A DNA stretch of 5,320 nt from Pseudomonadota bacterium (GTDB lineage: Bacteria > Pseudomonadota > Alphaproteobacteria > RF32 > CAG-239), in NCBI GenBank assembly GCA_021617435.1, contig JAJWCP010000095.1:1-5320 (forward strand). The letters are read 5' to 3'. Below the pieces are notes generated by a model. The model was not told the origin of the DNA, made no database searches, and was given only the letters and a program-made list of their open reading frames with translations. Position 1 is the stretch's first letter. Every line of letters starts with the position of its first letter. Of this stretch, positions 1 to 5,320 are shown in pieces. Made by a program: the position numbers and the translations under genes.

Positions 1-138
1 TTACCATTCTTGTCGCAAGTTCATTTTCTTCTTCATAAGTTAAAAGTTTTATTTGATATGGCGCGACTTGCCGTTTCCGGCACCGACAGCACTGGAGTAG
101 TCCACATTGCCGATATTCTTTTAAAAAAATTAAGTTGA
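1..138 (+). CDS. 3' end of an unidentified gene (partial, enters from left edge)
   Basis: Forward frame 1 is open from the first base for 45 codons and stops at TGA 136-138; the other two forward frames hit stops within about 42 bases. The reading ends with a plausible folded stretch (LFDMARLAVSGTDSTG, then VVHIADILLKKLS) that looks like two C-terminal helices, and its codons (TTA, CTT, GGC, GCC, AAA) resemble those of the complete genes here. No start codon fits before the Met at 58, so it would begin outside the window. I do not recognise the family. A competing minus-strand reading exists over the same bases but has no usable start, so the forward reading is preferred. Coding status is itself uncertain. 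Confidence 0.4.
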   Translation, partial: LPFLSQVHFLLHKLKVLFDMARLAVSGTDSTGVVHIADILLKKLS

Positions 139-144
139 AGCGCT

Positions 145-181
145 TTTACAAAACAAATTGAACAATGTGTTATAATATAAT
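145..181 (+). promoter_or_regulatory. Probable promoter of the O-acetylation gene pair (extended -10)
   Basis: A perfect extended -10 (TGT TATAAT, 168-176) lies about 60 bases before the first gene of the pair. A second TATAAT overlaps it at 176-181. The best -35 match is TTTACA at 145-150, one mismatch from consensus but with a long 20-base spacer; extended -10 promoters often tolerate this. Transcription would start near 183, giving a leader of about 54 bases. The promoter sits right after the stop of the incoming frame, so the pair is probably its own transcription unit. Confidence 0.6.
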
Positions 182-194
182 GCGCTAATCGCTG

Positions 195-215
195 ATGCCG
201 GTGCCGGTTGGGCAT
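195..215 (+). other. Small hairpin in the leader of the first gene
   Basis: ATGCC at 195-199 pairs with GGCAT at 211-215 around an 11-base GC-rich loop that contains GCCGGT twice in tandem. It lies in the expected leader, about 20 bases before the ATG at 237. It has no U-run directly after it, so it is not a convincing terminator. A role in translation or mRNA stability is possible but unproven; five base pairs is short enough to be chance. Confidence 0.25.
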
Positions 216-236
216 AACTTTTGTTAAGTAAAAATT

Positions 237-1448
237 ATGAAGCGGACGTTTTTAAATTTATGGATGGTTGTAAAATCAGAGTTTAAACATAAATTCAGCG
301 GGTTATCACTGCTGAATGCCGTATTTTTGCTGTTGTTTTTTATAACGCTGTTTATCCCGATGACAAAAATCAACAGGGCGAACATTTCACCGGCTGAAAA
401 TCGGGTGTTGGCAAAGTTTCCGCCACTATTTAAAAACAACAGCCTTAACAATACTTTTGGGGTGGAATTTGACAAGTGGTTTTCTGACCGCTTTCGCTTT
501 CGTGATGAGCTGATAACCGGCTATGCTAAATTGCAGTTTGTAAATAAAATTATTTCGGCTCATAACACTATTTTAAATTCGCAAACGCAATGGGTGTTTA
601 ATAAAAATCTGCTCAAATATGTAACGGTCAGCCCAGAAAAAGAAGAACAGATTTTATCGGCGTTTAACACGTTGGCAAAATTTTCCGAGCAACACGGTAT
701 TAAAACTTATGTGATGATTGTGCCGAGCAAAATTGACTTGTATCGGCAATATGCTAAGCCTTATGCTGTGCGCGATGAATTGTTTACGGGTGATTTAATT
801 TACCGCCTGCAAGCCAAAAGCCCTTTGCCTCTTTTGTTTCCGTATCAGGAACTTAAAGTAGCTTCCGCGCAAAACTTAACCTTTTACAAAACCGAGCACC
901 ACTGGACTGATTGGGGCGCATATACCGGTTACAAAGCGCTTTTAACCCGCATCAAGCAAGATTTTCCTGATGTCAAAATTGCTAATTTTGCTGATTTTAA
1001 TCATTTTCAGAGCAATAAAGTTCGCGGCGGGTTCGGCAGATTTTTCACATTAGGCAGAACATTTGTCCGCATGCACATTGATTATCCGGCAGAAAAATTG
1101 CTTGATGTTACTTACGATTATTACGATACTCGCACGGAGTTAAAAGCCGCTATGCATCACGAGCCGTATTATCGCACCAAAGATTTTACTAATGATTCCG
1201 CTGGCAATAATTACAAAGTGTTTTTAACCGGAACATCAATGAATGAAAGTCTTTTACAGTTTTTGCCCGAGAGTTTTAAAGAGGTTAAATATTATCGCTT
1301 AAACAATGTTAAAAACGTATCTTCAAAAGATGATTTCAAACTTTTAAGCCGGTACCAAACTGATATTTTGGCGTTTAAGCCGGATATTTTAATCGCGGTG
1401 TTTACTGAAGAAAATCTGCTCAAATTAAATATGCTTAATAAGGACTGA
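237..1448 (+). CDS. AlgJ/AlgX-like (DHHW/SGNH-type) O-acetyltransferase component, membrane-anchored
   Basis: Predicted partner of the MBOAT protein encoded 4 bp downstream, acting on the periplasmic face of the inner membrane to O-acetylate a glycan. The 403-aa protein has a basic N-terminus, one signal-anchor helix (about residues 25-42), then the family opening with ENR (54-56) and FDKWFSDRFRFRDELI (78-93). WVFNKNLL (119-126) and the VPSK stretch (162-165) also fit the family. The putative catalytic core is EHHWTDWGAY (220-229), matching the DxHW motif of AlgJ/AlgX and the DHHW family, with S334 in GTS matching the GDS nucleophile motif. Glu replaces the usual Asp at 220, and Thr replaces Asp before the Ser; activity is therefore not assured. 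The start at 237 gives the full anchor, but no clear Shine-Dalgarno precedes it (only a weak TAAG); Met10 (264) is no better. Family assignment is firm, the acetylated polymer is unknown, and alginate is not implied. Confidence 0.85.
   Translation: MKRTFLNLWMVVKSEFKHKFSGLSLLNAVFLLLFFITLFIPMTKINRANISPAENRVLAKFPPLFKNNSLNNTFGVEFDKWFSDRFRFRDELITGYAKLQFVNKIISAHNTILNSQTQWVFNKNLLKYVTVSPEKEEQILSAFNTLAKFSEQHGIKTYVMIVPSKIDLYRQYAKPYAVRDELFTGDLIYRLQAKSPLPLLFPYQELKVASAQNLTFYKTEHHWTDWGAYTGYKALLTRIKQDFPDVKIANFADFNHFQSNKVRGGFGRFFTLGRTFVRMHIDYPAEKLLDVTYDYYDTRTELKAAMHHEPYYRTKDFTNDSAGNNYKVFLTGTSMNESLLQFLPESFKEVKYYRLNNVKNVSSKDDFKLLSRYQTDILAFKPDILIAVFTEENLLKLNMLNKD
1440..1444 (+). promoter_or_regulatory. Shine-Dalgarno of the MBOAT gene, overlapping the end of the upstream gene
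   Basis: AAGGA lies 8 bases before the ATG at 1453 and inside the last codons of the upstream gene, whose TGA is at 1446-1448. This supports the 1453 start over the next Met at 1468 and suggests coupled translation of the pair. It contrasts with the weak site of the first gene. Confidence 0.7.
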
Positions 1449-1452
1449 CGCC

Positions 1453-2838
1453 ATGCTTTTTTCTTCCATGACATTTGTATTTATGTTTTTGCCGTTGGTC
1501 TTTACCGCCTATTTGCTCATGCCGCCGCGTTTTCGCAATGGCTTGTTGCTGGCGGCGAGCATATTGTTTTATGCATGGGGCGAGCCGCGTTATGTGGCGA
1601 TAATGCTTTTAACAGTGCTGATTAATTGGCTTGGAGCATTATTGATTGCGCGTTTTCAAAAGCACAAAACTTTAATATTAACCGCTTCCGTAATTACTGA
1701 TTTAAGCTTTTTGTTTTATTTTAAATATTTTAATTTTGTGGCCATAAATATCAATGCTTTTGCCGGCGCAGACATTCCGTTGCTGAAGGTGATTATGCCG
1801 ATTGGAATTTCATTTTACACTTTTCAGGCTATGTCATATTTGGCCGACGTTTACTCCGGCAAAGCGCGGGCAGAGGCAAGTATTTTTAAGCTTGCGCTTT
1901 ATGTTACGCTATTTCCGCAACTGGTGGCGGGGCCGATTGTAAAATATCATGATGTGGCAGAACAGTTAAGCCGCCGCAGCGTTACTCCGGATAAGGTTTT
2001 GTATGGGGTGCGGCGCTTTATTATCGGGCTTGCTAAAAAAGTGCTGATTGCTAACACGCTTGGCATGGCGGCAGACGCTATATTTGCGCAGCCGGTTGCC
2101 AATTTTGATGTTCTGACCGCATGGGCGGGCGCGCTTGCTTATTCGCTGCAGTTGTTTTATGACTTTTCCGGCTACTCTGATATGGCTATCGGGCTTGGCG
2201 CCATGTTTGGTTTTAAGTTTTTTGAAAACTTTAATTATCCCTACATTTCCAAATCAGTCAGCGAGTTTTGGCAAAGGTGGCATATCTCGCTTTCAAGCTG
2301 GTTTAAAGAGTATTTGTATATTCCGCTTGGCGGCAATCGCAATGGCACGGCTCGCACGGTGTTTAATTTGGCAGTGGTGTTTTTGGCAACCGGAATATGG
2401 CACGGCGCGGAATGGACTTTTGTGGCGTGGGGTGTTTGGCACGGCGCGTTTGTCATCATTGAAAAACTCAGCGGTTGGCATAAAACAAGCCGCTTTAAGC
2501 TGTTGCATCATGCGTATTGCTTGTTGGTGCTGATTATCGGTTGGGTAATCTTCCGAGCTGAAAATTTAGCCTATGCTTACGTATATTTGCAAAATATGTT
2601 TGGGCTGTTAAGCACGCACAATATCGCTAACCAAATCGGCGCTTATATTGACAACTTGGAGCTGATAGTTTTGACTGTGGCAATAGTTTGCGCTTTGCCG
2701 ATATTTAAAAATATGATGAAAGTTAAAAGTTCATGGGCAAATTTGGCGATTAATATTTGGCTGCTCATTTTATTTTTGCTTTCAACAGCTGCGCTTGCCT
2801 CATCAACTTATAACCCGTTTATTTATTTCCGGTTTTAA
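1453..2838 (+). CDS. MBOAT-family O-acyltransferase (AlgI-type)
   Basis: Multi-pass inner-membrane acyltransferase of the AlgI branch of the MBOAT family, expected to move acetyl groups from a cytoplasmic donor across the membrane to the AlgJ/X-like partner. The 461-aa length is normal for AlgI. Family blocks appear in order: N-terminal MLFSSMTFVFMFLPLVF, MPIGISFYTFQAMSYLADVY (115-134), FPQLVAGPIVKY (154-165), DFSGYSDMAIGLGAMFGFKF (237-256), SEFWQRWHISLSSWFKEYLY (270-289) with H277, and GIWHGAEWTFVAWGVWHG (314-331). H317 in GIWHGA matches the invariant MBOAT histidine thought to be catalytic. It ends in the typical aromatic FIYFRF. About ten membrane helices can be counted by eye. The start at 1453 matches how AlgI homologues begin and has a good Shine-Dalgarno. 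No motif is missing, so it looks active. Substrate polymer cannot be read from the sequence; DltB- or PatA-type roles are alternatives. Confidence 0.93.
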   Translation: MLFSSMTFVFMFLPLVFTAYLLMPPRFRNGLLLAASILFYAWGEPRYVAIMLLTVLINWLGALLIARFQKHKTLILTASVITDLSFLFYFKYFNFVAININAFAGADIPLLKVIMPIGISFYTFQAMSYLADVYSGKARAEASIFKLALYVTLFPQLVAGPIVKYHDVAEQLSRRSVTPDKVLYGVRRFIIGLAKKVLIANTLGMAADAIFAQPVANFDVLTAWAGALAYSLQLFYDFSGYSDMAIGLGAMFGFKFFENFNYPYISKSVSEFWQRWHISLSSWFKEYLYIPLGGNRNGTARTVFNLAVVFLATGIWHGAEWTFVAWGVWHGAFVIIEKLSGWHKTSRFKLLHHAYCLLVLIIGWVIFRAENLAYAYVYLQNMFGLLSTHNIANQIGAYIDNLELIVLTVAIVCALPIFKNMMKVKSSWANLAINIWLLILFLLSTAALASSTYNPFIYFRF

Positions 2839-2871
2839 AAAGTCCGCCTCAGCGATTGCTTTGGCGGATTT
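2837..2871. terminator. Bidirectional terminator between convergent genes
   Basis: TCCGCC (2843-2848) pairs with GGCGGA (2863-2868), and inside it AGC (2851-2853) pairs with GCT (2858-2860) around a GATT loop, separated from the outer stem by a small internal loop. Read on the minus strand the stem is followed by C then five Ts (complement of 2837-2841), a good intrinsic terminator for the flippase-type gene. On the plus strand only TTTCAATTT follows, a weaker T-run, for the MBOAT gene whose stop is at 2836-2838. The structure fills most of the 42-bp gap. Confidence 0.7.
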
Positions 2872-2880
2872 CAATTTGAG

Positions 2881-4080
2881 CTATTTCTTTTTTCGGCGCT
2901 GAGTTTTCCGCTTACCTGCCTTAACCGGTTTTTCTTTATAACCGATGTTTTTGGCCTTTTCAGTAATATTGTGCGCTTTTTCTTTTATGTTATGCGCTGT
3001 ATTGTGCGCTTTTTCTGAAATGTTTTTGGTTTTGTTTACCAAATAGTTTTTAAGTCTGGTTAATTTGCGCTGTTTTTTAATTTCATTTTGCCGATGCGCC
3101 AAATATCCCTCGTATGAGAACAAGGCAATACCGGATAAAATCAGCGGCAACAGATAATAAATAATGCGGTAAGCAATCAGCGCGCCGAATAACATAGCCT
3201 GATTATCCGCCCCCGGAATAATGTTTGAAAACACCAGCTCAAACACGCCGAGCCCACCCGGAACCTGACTGTACACGCCTAAAATTTGCGCGATAATAAA
3301 CGCGCCCATAAACACGTCAAACGGAATATCAATAAAGTGAATTAAGGTAAAATAAAGCACCAATGATGCCATTAAAATATCTGCGCTACCGATAACAACT
3401 TGTGCCGCTGACATTTTTAAGCTTGGAATGGCGAACTTAATGCCTTTAATATCAATCGCTTTTTTATAGTAAACGCTTGCGCCGAAATAAATCAGCAACC
3501 CGATAAATGAGGCAATGGCAATAATCGCGGTGGTTATTTGTGAGAGGGCGCCTTCTCCGAACGCATGCTCAGGAGTTATTACATAGCCGACAATAATCAA
3601 AAAGAAGCAGGCAACCAAATAGGTAAAGCCAGAAAAAGTTATCATTTTAACAATTTCATCGGCATGAATTCGCCATCTGGTGTATAGGCGGTATCTGATA
3701 GCGCCGCCTGAAACAATGGCGTGACCTGCGTTGTTGCTGACCGAAAAACCGATAAACCCTGCAAAAATCCATTTCCATGCCGCAAGCTTATGTTTAATAT
3801 ATTTAAGCGCCAAAAAGTCGTATGATGATAAAGCCACATAGCCGCAAAACGAGGCAAGGCAGGCATATAACAAATTGCGAACCGGAATACTCAATAGCGC
3901 GTTTTTCAAATCTTCAAGGTGGTATTTTGAAAGTTGTTTATAAATCATAAACGCGGCCAGTGCAAAAAAGAACAGTCCCGCCCATGAAATCAGTTTTTTA
4001 ATAAAACGCTTGGTTTTGTATCCCATGCCTTTTTTCGGAGTTTCGGTTTTAATGTTTTGTTTTTTCAATTTAATCACCAT
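2881..4080 (-). CDS. MprF/UPF0104-type lipid flippase-like membrane protein with repetitive Lys-rich tail
   Basis: Multi-pass inner-membrane protein matching the LPG_synthase_TM/UPF0104 family, the flippase half of MprF proteins, which in bifunctional members moves aminoacylated phosphatidylglycerol between leaflets. The 399 residues show a basic N-terminus, then about eight helices between residues 33 and 325. Diagnostic motifs are LSSYDFLALKYI (84-95), SNNAGHAIVSGGAIRYRLY (115-133) and VPGGLGVFE (273-281). The soluble aminoacyl-transferase domain that follows in full MprF is absent: after the last helix come only about 75 very basic residues, including an N-I-x-E-K-A-H type repeat (353-377) and a final KRKTQRRKKK. 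Such stand-alone proteins are common and their substrates mostly unknown, so lysyl-PG is not implied. The gene starts 10 bp after the Sel1 gene, with no clear Shine-Dalgarno, so translation may depend on the upstream gene. Met19 (4026) is a possible later start; it would keep all helices but its AAGG is too close. Confidence 0.82.
   Translation of the reverse strand: MVIKLKKQNIKTETPKKGMGYKTKRFIKKLISWAGLFFFALAAFMIYKQLSKYHLEDLKNALLSIPVRNLLYACLASFCGYVALSSYDFLALKYIKHKLAAWKWIFAGFIGFSVSNNAGHAIVSGGAIRYRLYTRWRIHADEIVKMITFSGFTYLVACFFLIIVGYVITPEHAFGEGALSQITTAIIAIASFIGLLIYFGASVYYKKAIDIKGIKFAIPSLKMSAAQVVIGSADILMASLVLYFTLIHFIDIPFDVFMGAFIIAQILGVYSQVPGGLGVFELVFSNIIPGADNQAMLFGALIAYRIIYYLLPLILSGIALFSYEGYLAHRQNEIKKQRKLTRLKNYLVNKTKNISEKAHNTAHNIKEKAHNITEKAKNIGYKEKPVKAGKRKTQRRKKK
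2950..3024 (-). repeat. Degenerate in-gene repeat encoding NI-x-EKAH units
   Basis: Residues 353-377 of the flippase-type protein read as NISEKAH, NTAH, NIKEKAH, NITEKAK, followed by another NI. Units are 7 residues with one 4-residue partial, so identical segments recur 11 residues apart. In DNA, an identical 17-base run occurs at 2967-2983 and 3000-3016 (offset 33 bases), showing recent duplication or strong codon constraint. The 7/11 spacing and Ala/Lys/Glu/His make-up suggest a charged amphipathic helix, as in LEA-type proteins. Confidence 0.7.
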
Positions 4081-4090
4081 ATTTTTTAAG

Positions 4091-5251
4091 TTATTTCATA
4101 TTTTCATCAATGTAGCGGCGAATATTGTCGCCGAAAGTTTGCCGCACATAAGAAGTAAGCTCTGACGGCTTGGCTTTAAACTGTTCAGCGGCGGTTTGTG
4201 CCGGTAACAACTGTTCAAGCTGAAGCTTTTGTTCTAAATCGTCGCGTTTTTGGGCTGCGCCCGGCGCTCCTAAAACCGAGGCGATGTTATACATAATATG
4301 CGCCCGCACCAAATTACGCGGATATATTGTGCCTTCCGTCAAAATATCGGCAAGTTGCATTAAGGCTGAAACATTACCCTGCGCTGCAGAAGCGGTTAAA
4401 TATTTAACTGCGTTGCCGTAGTTTTTGGCAATGCCATATCCGTTCATATACATCAAAGCCAACATATATTGCGCTTCATCAAATTTAGCCTCAGATGAAA
4501 TCTTCATCAGCTCAACTGCTTTGTAATAGTCTTGCGTAACCTGAAAACCTTTGTAGTATGCGTATCCTAACATAAACCGCGCGGTGTTGTTACCGGCATT
4601 AGCGGCTTGTCTGAACAACTCAATCGCTTCTTGCAGATTTTTATTTTGGTTGTTTCCGCTCAAATAGATAAAAGCTAAATTAATTGCGGCGTCATCACTG
4701 CCGAGCTTAGCGGCCTGAGCAAAAAGTTCGGCGGCTTTAACATAGTTAACTTCTGTGCCGATACCATTAAAATACAAACTTCCCAAATTATTTAAGGCGA
4801 TTTTATCATTTTGCGCGGCGGCCTTTTCATAGTATGCAAAAGCTTTGGTATAGTCGCTTTCAACGCCGTTTTCACCATATAAATACATATAGCCTAAGGC
4901 AAGTTCAGCCTCTAAATTACCTTCATCTGCCAAACGATGAATTTTTTGCAACGGAGTTTCTTCAATCTTTTCCGATTGCTCATTATTTTCTTTATTTTGA
5001 GCGTGTTCATCGGTTTTGCTGTCTAAAAACGCCGGTTTTTTAATAAATGAAAAGTTCAAAAATGAAAAAATTCCTCTATCATCGGCAACTTGTTTTTCAT
5101 CTTGTTTAACTTCAACTTTTTGCTCAGTTTTTTTGTCTGTTGCCGGCTTTTCATCGCCGCCGGTAATACCTGACGCTAAATCAATGGTTTGTGCATGAAT
5201 AGCGCCTGAAATTAAGCACGAACAGCACAGAATAAAAAGCAATTTTTTCAT
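4091..5251 (-). CDS. Secreted Sel1-like repeat protein
   Basis: Likely periplasmic scaffold or adaptor protein; Sel1 repeats are helix pairs of the TPR-like superfamily that bind other proteins, not catalysts. The 386-aa product begins with a Sec signal peptide (MKK, hydrophobic stretch to about 16, likely cleavage after IHA at 20). Cysteines 9, 10 and 12 lie inside the hydrophobic core without a lipobox, so it is not an obvious lipoprotein. Residues 30-100 form a charged low-complexity linker interrupted by a hydrophobic patch (GIFSFLNFSFIKKPAFL, 60-76). Six Sel1 units follow at about 112-149, 150-187, 188-222, 223-259, 260-295 and 296-331, each with the A-x-x-x-L-x-x-x-Y opening and a K/L-A-x-x-x-x-x-x-A closing helix; a non-repeat helical tail (340-386) ends it. 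It leads a probable two-gene operon with the flippase-type gene. Partner and process are unknown; stress signalling, polarity and polysaccharide roles are known for other Sel1 proteins. Confidence 0.88.
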   Translation of the reverse strand: MKKLLFILCCSCLISGAIHAQTIDLASGITGGDEKPATDKKTEQKVEVKQDEKQVADDRGIFSFLNFSFIKKPAFLDSKTDEHAQNKENNEQSEKIEETPLQKIHRLADEGNLEAELALGYMYLYGENGVESDYTKAFAYYEKAAAQNDKIALNNLGSLYFNGIGTEVNYVKAAELFAQAAKLGSDDAAINLAFIYLSGNNQNKNLQEAIELFRQAANAGNNTARFMLGYAYYKGFQVTQDYYKAVELMKISSEAKFDEAQYMLALMYMNGYGIAKNYGNAVKYLTASAAQGNVSALMQLADILTEGTIYPRNLVRAHIMYNIASVLGAPGAAQKRDDLEQKLQLEQLLPAQTAAEQFKAKPSELTSYVRQTFGDNIRRYIDENMK

Positions 5252-5258
5252 TTAACAG

Positions 5259-5266
5259 CCTTTCTT
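5259..5266 (-). promoter_or_regulatory. Shine-Dalgarno of the Sel1-repeat gene
   Basis: On the minus strand AAGAAAGG ends 7 bases before the ATG at 5251. It is purine-rich with an AAAGG core and supports this start, which also yields an intact signal peptide. Confidence 0.65.
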
Positions 5267-5283
5267 AAAAACGCAACAGTGCA

Positions 5284-5312
5284 ATACTAAAGTAAAAAAA
5301 ACACACTTTCAA
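5284..5312 (-). promoter_or_regulatory. Probable sigma-70-type promoter of the Sel1/flippase operon
   Basis: On the minus strand TTGAAA (5312-5307, one mismatch to the -35 consensus) is followed after exactly 17 bases by TAGTAT (5289-5284, four of six to the -10 consensus). The spacer includes a run of seven Ts. Transcription would begin near 5277, leaving a leader of about 25 bases that holds the Shine-Dalgarno. No other promoter is evident in the 10-bp gap before the flippase-type gene, so this one likely serves both. Confidence 0.5.
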
Positions 5313-5320
5313 GGTAAATT

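Noticed and set aside
1..36. Minus-strand 11-codon open frame starting MKKKMNLRQEW and ending at the first base
   Set aside because: Too short, no Shine-Dalgarno in front of it, and within the possible forward coding tail.
33..215. Minus-strand 60-codon open frame across the promoter region
   Set aside because: Its translation is His/Arg-rich at the start and resembles no family; it overlaps the extended -10 and the better forward frame.
195..230. Leader hairpin as a terminator for the incoming gene
   Set aside because: The stem is only five pairs, the loop is large and the T-run is displaced; it also lies downstream of a strong promoter.
224..475. Minus-strand 83-codon open frame overlapping the start of the AlgJ/X-like gene
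   Set aside because: It is antisense to a well-supported coding region, has no recognisable motif and no convincing ribosome site.
1292..1474. Antisense frame across the junction of the two acetylation genes
   Set aside because: It spans the end of one intact gene and the start of another and shows no family features.
2135..2533. A 132-codon forward open frame inside the MBOAT gene
   Set aside because: It lies wholly within an intact MBOAT frame whose motifs match AlgI throughout; its own translation is Cys/Trp/Arg-rich with no recognisable domain.
3642..3866. Minus-strand 74-codon frame within the flippase-type gene
   Set aside because: Out-of-frame shadow of the conserved SNN/GGAIRYRLY region, which is clearly coding in the main frame.

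Overview
The window is AT-leaning bacterial DNA with dense coding, the standard code (TGA, TAA and TAG all used as stops), short gene gaps and Gram-negative-style envelope proteins. A Sec signal peptide on a Sel1-repeat protein, an AlgI/AlgJ-type acetylation pair and an MprF-type membrane domain with the GGAIRYRLY and PGGLGVFE motifs suggest a low-GC proteobacterium. I favour an alphaproteobacterium, possibly host-associated, but there is no rRNA or marker gene here to prove it.

Layout. Positions 1-138 hold an open frame running in from the left edge on the + strand, probably the 3' end of an unidentified gene. A promoter with an extended -10 (168-176) and a short leader with a small hairpin follow. 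Next come two + strand genes 4 bp apart: a membrane-anchored AlgJ/AlgX-like (DHHW/SGNH-type) protein (237-1448) and an AlgI-type MBOAT O-acyltransferase (1453-2838). A 42-bp convergent gap carries one hairpin that can serve as terminator for both strands. On the - strand, a secreted Sel1-repeat protein (5251-4091) is followed 10 bp later by an MprF/UPF0104-type multi-pass membrane protein (4080-2881). The latter lacks the aminoacyl-transferase domain and carries a repetitive Lys-rich tail. The - strand pair has a recognisable promoter and Shine-Dalgarno at the right edge.

How the genes may work together. The + strand pair reads as a minimal O-acetylation cassette: the MBOAT protein would pass acetyl groups across the inner membrane, and the AlgJ/X-like protein would act on a periplasmic glycan. 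No glycan synthesis or export genes lie in the window, so the substrate is unknown. The - strand pair is likely one operon combining a periplasmic scaffold-type protein with a lipid-flippase-type membrane protein. All four full genes concern the envelope, but any functional link between the two convergent units is inference.

I see no RNA genes, insertion sequences, CRISPR arrays or prophage parts. The most unusual points are the Glu in place of the family's usual Asp, and GTS in place of GDS, in the putative catalytic motifs of the AlgJ/X-like protein, and the 7/11-residue repeat tail on the flippase-type protein.
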